DNA of 64,000 bases from Aliidongia dinghuensis (GTDB taxonomy: Bacteria; Pseudomonadota; Alphaproteobacteria; ATCC43930; CGMCC-115725). A model generated the notes under the pieces. It saw only the letters and a program-made list of their open reading frames with translations, was not told the DNA's origin and did no database searches. Positions within the stretch are counted from its first letter, which is position 1. Every line of letters starts with the position of its first letter. The translations under genes and the position numbers were made by a program. Shown piece by piece: positions 27,041-36,387 of this stretch. Location: NCBI RefSeq assembly GCF_014643535.1, contig NZ_BMJQ01000015.1:1-64000 (forward strand). The letters are read 5' to 3'.

Positions 27041-27071
27041 TTCACCCCATACCTAGAAGGCATGGGGTGAA
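27041..27071. promoter_or_regulatory. Perfect inverted repeat at the LysR start, operator candidate
   Basis: TTCACCCCAT (27041-27050) and ATGGGGTGAA (27062-27071) form a perfect 10-bp inverted repeat with an 11-nt spacer. It ends 1 nt before ATG 27073 of the LysR gene and lies in the 131-bp gap to the divergent hydrolase gene. LysR proteins bind dyad sites of this size and position, often repressing their own gene. The site has T at its left end and A at its right end. Confidence 0.6.
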
Positions 27072-27072
27072 C

Positions 27073-28014
27073 ATGGAACTGAGGCATCTTCGGTACTTCA
27101 TCGCGGTAGTCGAGGAAGGCGGATTGACCGCGGCGGCCGAACGCCGGCTGCATACCTCCCAGCCTTCGCTGAGCCGTCAGATCCGTGATCTGGAGTACGA
27201 GGTTGGCGCCCCGCTGCTGACGCGCACGACGCACGGGGTGGAACTCACGCCGGCGGGCCGCGCCTTCCTCGACCATGCACGGCTGGCGGTTGCCCAAGCC
27301 AGCACCGCCGTTGAGGCCGCCCGGCGGGCGGCGCGACCGGAGAAGCCAGCCTTCCGCATGGGTTTTCTCATCGGCGAGGAGGTCGATTGGCTGGCCAAGG
27401 TGACCCGCGCCTTGGGTGAGGATCTCTCCAGTCTCGAACTGCGTGTCTCGAGCGGCTACTCCCCACAACTTGCCGAGGAGGTGGAGCAGGGCAAGCTCGA
27501 TGTGGCCATCATCCGCCGGGAGCCGAGGCCGGAACTCGCCTACCGGCTGCTTGGGCGCGAACCCATCGTGGTTGTTCTGCCCAGCGACCACGTTCTGGCG
27601 CAGCATTCCGAAATCGACGTGATCGACCTCAAGGCGGAGCCTTTCATAGGCTTCTCTGAGGTTCCCCACATTCTGCGCGATATCGTTGACGGCTATCTGG
27701 AGCGGCGCGGGGCGCCCATGACGCCGGCGCAGGTGATCGACAACTTCGCCGTTGGAATCTCGCATGTCGCCTCGACAAGAGGCTTCGCCCTGCTGCCCGC
27801 CTACGCGGCGAACTACCTGCCCTGGTCGGTGGTCAGCCGGCCGCTCAAGGGGGAGGCGCCGACTATTGACCTCGTTCTGGGGTATCACCGGGCCAATCGC
27901 TCGCCGGTATTGCGAGCGCTGTTGGAACGGCTGAATGAGATCGTTGGAATAGCCGAGAACACGGGGGGATTGCTTCGGACCGCGGACATGGCGGCGCGGC
28001 GGCATATGGGCTGA
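27073..28014 (+). CDS. LysR-family regulator
   Basis: From ATG 27073 the protein is 313 aa. The winged-helix N-terminus (MELRHLRYFIAVVEEGGLTA, LHTSQPSLSRQIRDLEYEVG) is followed by a full periplasmic-binding-like effector domain (about 90-300). It is divergent from the hydrolase/SDR/SDR/DUF427 genes and the inverted repeat sits directly before it, so it most likely controls them and itself. GTG 27067 is an alternative start. The inducer is not evident. Confidence 0.9.
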   Translation: MELRHLRYFIAVVEEGGLTAAAERRLHTSQPSLSRQIRDLEYEVGAPLLTRTTHGVELTPAGRAFLDHARLAVAQASTAVEAARRAARPEKPAFRMGFLIGEEVDWLAKVTRALGEDLSSLELRVSSGYSPQLAEEVEQGKLDVAIIRREPRPELAYRLLGREPIVVVLPSDHVLAQHSEIDVIDLKAEPFIGFSEVPHILRDIVDGYLERRGAPMTPAQVIDNFAVGISHVASTRGFALLPAYAANYLPWSVVSRPLKGEAPTIDLVLGYHRANRSPVLRALLERLNEIVGIAENTGGLLRTADMAARRHMG

Positions 28015-28059
28015 AGGACTCCTGCGCACGACCCTGTTTCCCCTTTTGCGGCTCTGGTC

Positions 28060-28208
28060 CGATCCATCCACGATGGATCGCGCGCCAGAGAGGCCGAGCA
28101 CGCGCGGCCGCCCGATCGACCATCGATCGAGCGCAAGGCTCGCAGGTCGGTCGGCACCGGTCGCGTGAGGGATTGGGATATCTTGTGAGCGGGAGCCGCC
28201 CGGGCTCC
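28060..28208. terminator. Three hairpins between convergent genes
   Basis: Between the LysR stop (28014) and the stop of the convergent STAND regulator (28233) lie three perfect stem-loops: GATCCATC-CAC-GATGGATC (28061-28079), CGATCGA-CCA-TCGATCG (28113-28129) and GGAGCC-GCCCG-GGCTCC (28192-28208). None has a T-run. Their position suggests bidirectional transcript ends or a palindromic repeat cluster. Confidence 0.45.
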
Positions 28209-28232
28209 GCTAGGATGTGGCCTGAGAAGCGA

Positions 28233-31022
28233 TCAGGACCATTCAGCAATTAGCTGCCGCGCGACAATGAAATCGCCGGTGTCAAATCCCTCGGAGAAGC
28301 GATCGCACGTTGCCGCCAGGGAGTCGCGGGCCTCGGCGACACGACCGTTCCGATGCCATAACCGCGCCAGGCTGGTGGCCGCGCGCAGTTCCCACGACAG
28401 GGTCGAACGCTCCTGCGCGAGATCGAGTGAGCGAAGCAGCTTCGACTCGGCGGCGGCGGCCACATCCGCGCCCCCGTGCCAGAGCAGCAATTCGGCATTG
28501 ACGCGCAGCACTTCGGGCAAGCTCCACAGAGCGTCACCCACATCGTCGTTCGGCTGCGGCATTGGGATTGTTGCAGCCGAGGCCAGTGCGATGATCTCCT
28601 GCGCCGTATTCAGGTCCACTCGTGGCTCGAGCGACGATGCGATCAATGCGCCGCGTTCACCGCTTTGCCGTAGTCGCAGGACAAGGGCCCAGCACCGTCT
28701 CCACCGGTCCGCCGCAGCGCGGTTCAAGGTCATATCCAGATAGTGCTGGGTCTGCGCGAGGTTGCCGATCCACAGCGATAGCGGGCAGCCCGCAAAGCAG
28801 AGAGTATAGTACATCGAGAACCAATGACCGGATTGCTCCGCCGCGGCGATTGCCTCCTGCAGCATGGCTGTCGCCTGATCGGGAAGGCCTTGGAGCCAGA
28901 GGATGCGGGTCAGCATGGTCGCCGCGGTGATCTCGTGGCTGACCTGGAATTCGCTATTCAACACATTCCCGGTACGGCGCCCGATCCTCAGCACTTGCTC
29001 GGACAGATCTCGGGCAGTCTCCTGGTCGCCGAGATAGTGATGGGTCAGACCCAGGATCCTGCCGCCCAGCAGCCTGGCAGCCTCATCGCCGGACGCGCGC
29101 GCGACCGTCGTATATTTTTCCGCAAACACCAACGCCTCGCGATACCGGCCACCGGCGCGCCGCGAAGCCCATAACCCCCAAAGCGCCTGCAACTGGATGG
29201 GCACATCGCCCACCTCGTCGGCCAGAACCAAAGCCCGGCCAAAGGCGCGCTCCAGCCGGTCCGCATCGCTCGCCGAGTACCACAGAGCGTGACCGAGCGC
29301 GGCCTGCAGTCGCATTTCCATCGCCACATCAGGCTTCGGCAAGCTCGACAGAAACTGTAGGGCCGCTTCGATCCGGTCGCGACACTCCAGGGTCAGCGAC
29401 AGCCGAAACCAGAGCCGCGCGGAAGCTATCATCAGGTGCAACCCGATCAACAGGTCGCCGCCATCGGAAAAGCACCAATCGAGCGCGGCCCGAATGTCGT
29501 CGATCCGCCCAGCGTAGAGCCGCAACCACGCCTTGCCGGCATCCGATTCCCAGTCGGCGGCCGCAGCCTCGAGCAGTCTCAAGTGATGATCTGCGTGCCG
29601 CCTTGCCGTCTCCGCCTTGTCGCCGCTGGCCGCGAGCTTCTCGTTTGCGTAGATGCGCGTCGATTCCAGGAGACGGTACTGCACGACGTCACCGGTGCTG
29701 TCCGCGGTCAGCATCGACTTAGCGACCAGGTTCGCCATCGCGTCCACAGTGCTCTCTACCGCGGTCGGCGGTCGCAGTACGATCGCGAGAGCCGAATCCA
29801 AGGTGAACGTCGTCCGGAATATGGCAATGCCCTGCAGCACCGCCTGTTCGGTCGGCGACAGCAAGTGGTAGCTCCAGTCCAGCGCAGCACGCAGCGTCTG
29901 ATGACGCGGCAAAGCCAATCGGCGCCCCTGCGTCAACAGGGCGAACATATCGTTCAAACCGCGCGCAAGACCGGGGAGCCCGAAGAATTCCACACGCGCC
30001 GCCGCCAGTTCGATGGCGAGCGGAATGCCGTCCAGGCGTCGGCAGATTTCGGCGGCTGTCGGCGCCAGCGCATCATTGAGCGAGAACCCGCCAAAGCCGG
30101 CAGTCGTGCGATCAACGAAGAGCTGTACCGCGGCATAACTCATTGCCTCCTCAGCCGACATGTCGTCGTTGACGGGTGGGCACGCCAGCGGCATCAGCCG
30201 ATGCACGCGTTCTCCTTGTATCCGCAGCGTCTCCCGGCTTGTTACCAGCACATGCGTCCCGACGGTATTCTGGATGACGTGGTCGGCCAGGGCCGCTACC
30301 GCTTCGATGACCTGCTCGCAGTTGTCCAGAACGATCAGTAGTCGCCGGTCGCGCAGAAAATCGACGATGGCCGCCATCGGCTCATCGGCGCGCCGCACGA
30401 TGCCCAGCGCCGATACGACTGCGCTCAAGACCAGCGCGGCATCCTCGACCGGCGCCAGCTCGACGAAGAACACCGCATCGCCAAAGCTCCGGCGCAAGGC
30501 TTCGGCCGTTGCCATCGCCAAGGTCGTTTTGCCGATACCGCCAGGCCCCGCAATCGTGACCAGACGTCCGCGCGAGAATTCACGCGATATGAGTTCTATG
30601 TTGTCCGTACGGCCGACAATGGCTCTTCCCCGTATCGGCAGATTGGGGCTGGCATCGAACGATGCTCCGTTCGATCCTTGCTCATCCATCCGATCCAATC
30701 GCTCGACGCGTGCGGCAAAACAATAGCCGCGGCCAGACACGTTGGTCACGTAAGGGGCGTCCCGCTGATCATCCGCAAGTGCCCTGCGGAGATTTTTGAC
30801 ATGAAATCGCAGGCTGTTTTCGTCGACCGTCACGCCATGCCAGACTCTCTCGAGAATAGCGCGGTTTGAGACGATCTCGCCGGCGTGCTCTACCAGAACA
30901 ATCAAAAGGTCGAGCGCACGGCCGCCGAGACGTACGGGCTTGCCGTCCTTCTCAAGCCGGCGTTCCGCAGCGAACAGGCGGAACGGGCCGAACGCGAACG
31001 TCGAGAAACTGCCGTCGAGCAT
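28233..31022 (-). CDS. Winged-helix transcription regulator fused to STAND/NB-ARC-like ATPase and helical repeats
   Basis: From ATG 31022 (GAAGGG 7 nt before it) the protein has 929 aa. An OmpR/PhoB-type winged helix (about 8-105, FGPFRLFAAERRLEKDGKPV, VSGRGYCF) is followed by a P-loop ATPase with Walker A GPGGIGKTT (about 159-167) and Walker B LLIVLDNCE (about 228-235). A sensor-like VTSRETLRIQGE and long alpha-helical repeats, TPR-like, run to the C-terminus. This is the common alphaproteobacterial STAND regulator layout, related in plan to MalT but with the DNA-binding domain at the N-terminus. Ligand binding to the repeats would gate ATP-driven activation. An alternative GTG start is at 31097. 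The nearest divergent gene is the old yellow enzyme, 911 bp away. Confidence 0.87.
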   Translation of the reverse strand: MLDGSFSTFAFGPFRLFAAERRLEKDGKPVRLGGRALDLLIVLVEHAGEIVSNRAILERVWHGVTVDENSLRFHVKNLRRALADDQRDAPYVTNVSGRGYCFAARVERLDRMDEQGSNGASFDASPNLPIRGRAIVGRTDNIELISREFSRGRLVTIAGPGGIGKTTLAMATAEALRRSFGDAVFFVELAPVEDAALVLSAVVSALGIVRRADEPMAAIVDFLRDRRLLIVLDNCEQVIEAVAALADHVIQNTVGTHVLVTSRETLRIQGERVHRLMPLACPPVNDDMSAEEAMSYAAVQLFVDRTTAGFGGFSLNDALAPTAAEICRRLDGIPLAIELAAARVEFFGLPGLARGLNDMFALLTQGRRLALPRHQTLRAALDWSYHLLSPTEQAVLQGIAIFRTTFTLDSALAIVLRPPTAVESTVDAMANLVAKSMLTADSTGDVVQYRLLESTRIYANEKLAASGDKAETARRHADHHLRLLEAAAADWESDAGKAWLRLYAGRIDDIRAALDWCFSDGGDLLIGLHLMIASARLWFRLSLTLECRDRIEAALQFLSSLPKPDVAMEMRLQAALGHALWYSASDADRLERAFGRALVLADEVGDVPIQLQALWGLWASRRAGGRYREALVFAEKYTTVARASGDEAARLLGGRILGLTHHYLGDQETARDLSEQVLRIGRRTGNVLNSEFQVSHEITAATMLTRILWLQGLPDQATAMLQEAIAAAEQSGHWFSMYYTLCFAGCPLSLWIGNLAQTQHYLDMTLNRAAADRWRRCWALVLRLRQSGERGALIASSLEPRVDLNTAQEIIALASAATIPMPQPNDDVGDALWSLPEVLRVNAELLLWHGGADVAAAAESKLLRSLDLAQERSTLSWELRAATSLARLWHRNGRVAEARDSLAATCDRFSEGFDTGDFIVARQLIAEWS

Positions 31023-31933
31023 TCTGGGCCCTTCGCTGGCAAAATCGTGCTGTGGGTCCGTGCTTGGGCGATCCGACGGATCCCGCTGTTCCGCCACCGG
31101 GCATGCGACCCTAACATATTGGTGTTGCGGAATTTATCCCGGAGCCAGTACGCGCACCATCCTAAATGCCGTGCGAGCGTCTCGATTCCGATGACCGGAA
31201 AATCCAAACTCGGCGAGAGGTACAGTCACCCGGTGGCCAATCCGGCAGAGACTGATGCACGCGGCGATGACGCCGCTAGGCTCACGCCTTCCTCGCAACC
31301 CCATGCGGGGTTGGCTCCACCTGTTGCCGCCTCAAAGGAACCGAGGCGGGATCGGCCGGCACAGCGCCATTGTGAACCTTTCAGTTCACACAGCTTGCCG
31401 TGCAAGTCCGCTTATTCCAGGGACACGGGACATTAGATGTTGCAGCACGGCACGACGCTGTGATGCCGGGCCGTGGCAAACAATGACGCAGTCGAAAGGT
31501 CTTCAAGTGTCCACCAACAAGCCGAGAGTGCCAATCACCGGCGCAACACCTTGGACGACCAATTGACGTAGAGGTCGGGGAGCGGGCGGGCATCAAACGA
31601 TGTCAGTCGGTCTGCGCTGGCCTGATGTCCCGCCCTGCTCATCGCAGGAATGTTAGCTGAACAAACGAGCCGTGGTGACCCGTCGGCACGCCGGGCTTGA
31701 TCATCCCAGCGGCCGGCAGGCGGCCGGATGGACGGTCCGCGCATCATCGGCACGGTTGAAACGGCCGGTGGGCCGATCGCCACGCCATCGACGAAGGCGT
31801 GAAACGCCTACCGACACCGGAAATTCCCCGGTCGAGACGATGTCGGCGTCCGCCCCGCGGATGAAGGCCTCGATTGGAAAGGTACGTCCCCTCGATCGCT
31901 GCCCAGTTTTCTCTCAAGACCTCGGAGACAATC
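31023..31933. other. Intergenic region, 911 bp, with an operator-like palindrome and a possible gene remnant
   Basis: TGTGAAC-CTTTCA-GTTCACA (31371-31390) is a perfect dyad of the kind bound by dimeric repressors. On the minus strand between about 31880 and 31565, two frames show strong G/C third-position bias one after the other. FPIEAFIRGADADIVSTGEF comes in one, then AFVDGVAIGPPAVSTVPMMR and onward to a stop near 31565 in another. That suggests a frameshifted remnant of an unknown gene. No intact gene is seen. Confidence 0.4.
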
Positions 31934-33043
31934 ATGTCGAATCTGTTCACGCCGACCAAGGTCGGCCGCTACACCCTCTCTCATCGCGTCGTGCTGGCGC
32001 CGATGACCCGCCTGCGCACCATCCAGCCCGGCGACATCCCAAGCCCGATGATGGCCGACTTCTACGGCCAGCGCGCGTCCGAAGGCGGCCTCGAAGTCAT
32101 CGAAGGCGTCAGCATCTCCATCCCTGCCCGCTCCTACCTGGGGGCGGCGAGCTTCTATCACGACGGGCAGATGGCGGGCTGGAAGGCGGTCGCCGATGCC
32201 GTCCACGCCAAGGGCGGCAGGGCCTTCATGCAGCTCATCCACGGCGGCCGGCAGAGCCATGTCGAGATGACCGGCGGCGTCGCCCCGCTCGCCCCCTCGG
32301 TCGTCCCGTTCGACGGCGTCGCCGTGACCAAGGACGGCTTCGTGCCGGCCTCGCCGCACCGCGCGATCGAGATCGAGGAGATCCCGGGCCTCATCGAGGA
32401 GTTCCGCGTCGCCGCCCAGCGGGCACTCGACGCCGGCTTCGACGGGGTCGAACTCCATGGCGCCAACGGCTACCTGGTCGACCAGTTCATCCAGGACGGC
32501 ACCAACAAGCGAACGGACGCCTATGGCGGCCCAATCGAGAACCGGGTGCGCTTCCTCAAGGAAGCGGTCGAGGCGCTCATTTCGGTGTGGAGTGCCGACC
32601 GCGTCGGCGTGCGCATTTCACCATCGGGCGAATGGGGCGGCATCTCCGACAGCAATCCGGAAGCGACCTTCACTTACGTCGCCAAGCTGCTGAACCAGTA
32701 CGGCCTCGCCTATCTGCATGTCATCGAGCCGCGCATCAAGGGTGACTCGACGCTGCACGAGGGCCATCCTCCCGTCGCGGTCAAGTATCTTCGCCCGCAT
32801 TTCTCGGGCCCGATCATCGCCGCCGGCGGCTTCGATCGCGACAGCGCCATGGCGATCGTCGAGGCCGGGGATGCCGACCTGGTCGCCTTCGGCCGCCATT
32901 TCTCGTCGAACCCCGACCTGCCGTACCGCCTGAAGCACAACCTGCCGCTCACCCCGTACGTCCGTGACGCCTTCTGGGGCGGCGACGAGCGCGGCTACAC
33001 GGATTTCCCGGCCTATCAGCAGGAGCTGGCCGAGGCGGTCTAG
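31934..33043 (+). CDS. Old yellow enzyme family ene-reductase (NemA-like)
   Basis: This 369-aa TIM-barrel flavoenzyme has VVLAPMTRLRTIQPGDIPSP near the start, LIHGGRQSH, ELHGANGYLVDQFIQDGTNK and RTDAYGG, the classic OYE/NemA blocks. The His/Asn pair in HGAN binds the substrate carbonyl or nitro group over FMN. It reduces activated C=C bonds and nitroesters with NAD(P)H. ATG 31934 is used; the upstream extension has no family similarity. An MDR oxidoreductase gene follows after 38 bp, suggesting joint handling of electrophilic enones or quinones. Confidence 0.92.
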   Translation: MSNLFTPTKVGRYTLSHRVVLAPMTRLRTIQPGDIPSPMMADFYGQRASEGGLEVIEGVSISIPARSYLGAASFYHDGQMAGWKAVADAVHAKGGRAFMQLIHGGRQSHVEMTGGVAPLAPSVVPFDGVAVTKDGFVPASPHRAIEIEEIPGLIEEFRVAAQRALDAGFDGVELHGANGYLVDQFIQDGTNKRTDAYGGPIENRVRFLKEAVEALISVWSADRVGVRISPSGEWGGISDSNPEATFTYVAKLLNQYGLAYLHVIEPRIKGDSTLHEGHPPVAVKYLRPHFSGPIIAAGGFDRDSAMAIVEAGDADLVAFGRHFSSNPDLPYRLKHNLPLTPYVRDAFWGGDERGYTDFPAYQQELAEAV

Positions 33044-33081
33044 GCCCGCCTCGCCCCAGCCATTCAACCCAAGGAGCTATC

Positions 33082-34074
33082 ATGTCGCGCACCATCAAGT
33101 TCACACGAGCCGGGGAACCGGACGTCCTCGAGTTCGTCGAGACCGTGGTCCCCGCACCCGGTCCGACCGAGGTCCGCATCAAGGTCAAGGCGATCGGCAT
33201 CAACCGCGCCGAATCCATGTGGCGCCTGGACGATTACATCGAACCGGTCGCCCACTTCCCGGCCATCCTGGGCTACGAGGCCGCCGGCATCGTCGATGCC
33301 GTCGGCACGGAGGTTAAGGATTTCGCCGTCGGCGACGCGGTCAACGTCATGCCGTCCTTCTCGATGAACCAGTACGGCACCTATGGCGAGGTCGTCCTGG
33401 TGCCGGTCCACGCCGTGGTGAAGCATCCGAAGTCGCTCAGCTTCGCCGAGGCGGCGTCGATCTGGATGATGTTCGTCACCGCCTATGGCGCGCTGGTCGA
33501 GGATGCCAAGGTCGGCAAGGGCGATTTCGTGCTGATCCCCGCGGCCTCGAGCAGCGTTGGCCTGGCCGCGATCCAGATCGCCAGCTATGCTGGGGCGACG
33601 CCGATCGCGCTCACGCGCACCTCGGCGAAGCGGCAGCAGTTGCTCGACGCCGGCGCCGCCCACGTGATCGCCACGTCCGAGGTCGACCTGGTGCAGGAAG
33701 TGATGCGTATCACCGACGGCAAGGGCGCCCGCGTCGCCTTCGACCCGGTCGGCGGCCCGGACTTCCCGAAGCTGATCTCGGCGCTGACGTTCCAGGGCAC
33801 CGTCTATCTCTACGGTGCGCTCGCCGAGGACGTCACCCCGCTGCCCGTGCTGCAGATGATCGCCAAGATGCCGATCATCAAAGGCCAAAACATCTGGCTG
33901 ACCAGCGGCGACAAGACGCGCCGCGAGGCTGCCGTGGAATACGTGCTGAAGGGCTTCGAGGTCGGCGCGCTCAAGCCCGTCATCGATCGCACCTTCACGT
34001 TCGACGAAATGGTCGAGGTCCACCGCTATCTCGAAGCCAACGGCCAGTTCGGCAAGATCGTCGTCACGGTTTGA
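33082..34074 (+). CDS. Zinc-free-type MDR oxidoreductase (quinone oxidoreductase-like)
   Basis: This 330-aa medium-chain dehydrogenase/reductase has a GroES-like N-terminus (INRAESMWRLDDY, LGYEAAGIVDAVG) and a Rossmann domain with AASSSVGLAAIQIASYAGA. The catalytic-zinc Cys of alcohol dehydrogenases is absent at the NRAE position, as in quinone oxidoreductases. It should reduce quinones or enones with NADPH. AAGGAG precedes ATG 33082. Together with the old yellow enzyme it forms a two-gene unit, convergent with a LysR gene that ends 93 bp away. Confidence 0.9.
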   Translation: MSRTIKFTRAGEPDVLEFVETVVPAPGPTEVRIKVKAIGINRAESMWRLDDYIEPVAHFPAILGYEAAGIVDAVGTEVKDFAVGDAVNVMPSFSMNQYGTYGEVVLVPVHAVVKHPKSLSFAEAASIWMMFVTAYGALVEDAKVGKGDFVLIPAASSSVGLAAIQIASYAGATPIALTRTSAKRQQLLDAGAAHVIATSEVDLVQEVMRITDGKGARVAFDPVGGPDFPKLISALTFQGTVYLYGALAEDVTPLPVLQMIAKMPIIKGQNIWLTSGDKTRREAAVEYVLKGFEVGALKPVIDRTFTFDEMVEVHRYLEANGQFGKIVVTV

Positions 34075-34167
34075 TGGCTGGTAGCCGGCACCGGGCGCTC
34101 ATCCCGCCCAGTGCCGGCGGATCGAAACATCGACGGCGCCGGGTAGCCCAGGCGCCGTCGTGCACCG

Positions 34168-35067
34168 CTACAGTGTCGGCAGGTAAGTGGGGAGATGATC
34201 CGCCATGAAATCGATGAACGCCCGCAATCTTGGGAGCGCTTGGCGTCCGGGCGGCCACATCAGGCGGAACACGTTCCGGTCGGTCAGGTAGCGATCCAGC
34301 ACCGAGACCAGAGTGCCGTCTTCGAGCTGCCGCCGCACCGTAAAGGCCGATAGGCTGGTGAGCCCGATCCCCCGTTCGGCCAGGCCGATCAGCGGCTCCG
34401 TGGTGTTGGCGATGAACGACGTCGGCAATGCCAGATCCAGATAGACGCCGTCGCGCATGAGGCGCCAGCTCTCCAGCTTCCCCGCCGTCGACCAGCGATA
34501 ATGCAGGCAGACATGGGACAGCAGATCCTCCGGCTCCTGCGGCGTGCCATGCTCGGCGAGATAGGCGGGCGAACCCACGATCACGTAGCCGTATTGACCG
34601 ATGATCTTCGACATCAGCTGGGAGTTGGCCGCCGGCCCCGTCCGCACCACGACATCGAAGCCTTCCTCGATGACATCGACGAGCCGGTCGGAAAATTCGA
34701 TATCCAGACTGATGTCCGGAAAGGCTTTCGCAAACGCGCTGATGACCGGGGTCAGGAGCATTCCGGCCAGAGGCATGCTGACCCGCAGCCGCCCCTTCGG
34801 CCCCTGGGTCACCTGAGCAATCTCGAGTTCCGCCGCCTCGAACTCTTCGACGATCTTCTGGCAGCGATGGAGGAAAATCTCGCCCTCGGTGGTGAGGGTG
34901 ACGCTCCGCGTGCTGCGATGGAACAGGCGCGCGCCCAGTCCGTCCTCCAGTCTGGCGATCGTCTTGCCGACGGCGGAGGTGGAAACACCCAGCTTGCGCG
35001 CAGCAGCCGTGAAGCTGCGCAACTCGCTCACCAGCAGAAACGTGCTCAACGCGTCGAAGCGATCCAT
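34168..35067 (-). CDS. LysR-family regulator
   Basis: This 299-aa protein has a LysR helix-turn-helix (MDRFDALSTFLLVSELRSFT, KLGVSTSAVGKTIARLEDGL) and a substrate-binding effector domain ending near FMADHLPTYLPTL. The 'MDRFDALSTFL' branch includes many regulators that control neighbouring redox enzymes, so the old yellow enzyme/MDR unit is a plausible target even though the genes converge. It is divergent from another LysR gene across a 317-bp gap. Confidence 0.9.
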   Translation of the reverse strand: MDRFDALSTFLLVSELRSFTAAARKLGVSTSAVGKTIARLEDGLGARLFHRSTRSVTLTTEGEIFLHRCQKIVEEFEAAELEIAQVTQGPKGRLRVSMPLAGMLLTPVISAFAKAFPDISLDIEFSDRLVDVIEEGFDVVVRTGPAANSQLMSKIIGQYGYVIVGSPAYLAEHGTPQEPEDLLSHVCLHYRWSTAGKLESWRLMRDGVYLDLALPTSFIANTTEPLIGLAERGIGLTSLSAFTVRRQLEDGTLVSVLDRYLTDRNVFRLMWPPGRQALPRLRAFIDFMADHLPTYLPTL

Positions 35068-35384
35068 GCCTCAGTCCTGTCCAACACTCCTATCCCCCTG
35101 CACAGCTTCCCGTTCCGCTATATCCGGGACGGCTTCCCGGGGGTCGAGGAGGTCGTTAGCCACGGGGCTGAGCGCATCAAGTGAATGTGTTTGCCTGCGG
35201 GCTCCGGACTCTGCCTTAAACCACGCTGTCGGAACAGCATATGCCCCCGCGCGGAGGCGACCTCGCCCCGCTGGACGGCTGCTGCCCGCCGTCTCCCTTG
35301 CCGATGAAGCGTGGTCATACGGAATTTAGGTGCTTATTGTCGTGCGTGCTCGGCGCGGCGGCGCCCCTCGGCACCAGGACGCCT
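35068..35384. other. Intergenic region between divergent LysR genes, 317 bp
   Basis: Both LysR promoters should lie here. On the plus strand, 35107-35184 reads as a short protein-like tail (SFPFRYIRDGFPGVEEVVSH) to a TGA, with the G/C third-position pattern, perhaps the last piece of a lost gene. Nothing else is supported. Confidence 0.35.
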
Positions 35385-36299
35385 ATGGTAGACATTCGCT
35401 GGCTCGATGATTTCTTGATGGTCGCGGAGACCCGCAACTTCTCCCGCTCAGCCGAGTTGCTGCATTCGACGCAACCCGCCGTCAGCCGTCGGATCCAATC
35501 GCTCGAGGACTGGCTTGGCGCCCGTTTGTTCGACCGCAATAGCCAACCGATTTCGCTGACACCCGAGGGTGAGTTGTTCCGGCCGGCCGCCGAGGAGATT
35601 CTCCGGCGCCTCAACCGAGCCCGCGAAGAGGTGCGCACGGCGCACGACCGGGCCCCCAAGATCCTGCGGTTCATCACGACGCACAGTCTCGCGACAACTT
35701 TCCTGCCGGCCTGGCTGCGCTCGGTCGAGGACCTGACGGGCGTTGTCGCCATGCGCCTCGAGACGGCCCGGCTCGACGACTGCGTCGCCGCGATGATCGG
35801 CGGCCAGAGCGACTTCATGCTGGCCTATACCCATCCGGCCACCCCCCTGCCCCTCGACGCCGAAGGCTTCAAGTCCACCGTGATCGGGCGCGATCGCCTG
35901 GTGCCCGTGTCGGCGCCCGACGCTGATGGGCGCCCGCTGCATCCGATCCCGGGCCAGGCGGCCGATCGCAAGAGCGGCTATCTCGCCTACACGCTCTCTT
36001 CCGGTTTCGGCCGGATGATCGACCTGTCGCTGCATGGCCGCGAAGGCGCGCTGCATCTGACACGCGTGTTCGAATCCCATCTGGCGGGCGTGCTCAAGAT
36101 CATGGCGCGGCAAGGGCGCGGGCTCGCCTGGCTCGCCGCACAGGATGCGGCACCCGACATCGACGCCGGAACATTGGTCATCGCCGGCACCGACGACTGG
36201 ACGATCGATCTCGACGTTCGGATCTTTCGAAACAGCTCGCGGATCTCGCCTGCGGCCGAGCATTTCTGGAAGCATGTCGCAGGGAGCACTATACGCTAA
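35385..36299 (+). CDS. LysR-family regulator of the peptide/amino-acid locus
   Basis: From ATG 35385 the protein is 304 aa. It has a standard LysR helix-turn-helix (IRWLDDFLMVAETRNFSRSA, HSTQPAVSRRIQSLEDWLG) and effector domain. The family N-terminus starts here; upstream codons from 35241 carry no LysR similarity. It lies 88 bp before the M81 peptidase gene in the same direction, and probably senses the substrate or a product of the locus (35385-47916). Confidence 0.88.
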   Translation: MVDIRWLDDFLMVAETRNFSRSAELLHSTQPAVSRRIQSLEDWLGARLFDRNSQPISLTPEGELFRPAAEEILRRLNRAREEVRTAHDRAPKILRFITTHSLATTFLPAWLRSVEDLTGVVAMRLETARLDDCVAAMIGGQSDFMLAYTHPATPLPLDAEGFKSTVIGRDRLVPVSAPDADGRPLHPIPGQAADRKSGYLAYTLSSGFGRMIDLSLHGREGALHLTRVFESHLAGVLKIMARQGRGLAWLAAQDAAPDIDAGTLVIAGTDDWTIDLDVRIFRNSSRISPAAEHFWKHVAGSTIR

Positions 36300-36387
36300 C
36301 GTCATTGAGCAATCGGGAAAAGGAATTATACGCGCAAACCGCCCTTCCTTAGAGTTCGCATAGTCCAATTTTCTGCCGGTGGATTCT

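Noticed and set aside
34501..35184. A 227-codon plus-strand frame
   Set aside because: Most of it is antisense to a LysR gene. Only the last 25 codons, outside that gene, look protein-like, and they are noted under the intergenic region.
36069..36079. GTTCGAATCCC, resembling a tRNA T-loop
   Set aside because: It lies inside the LysR coding frame and no acceptor or anticodon arms surround it.
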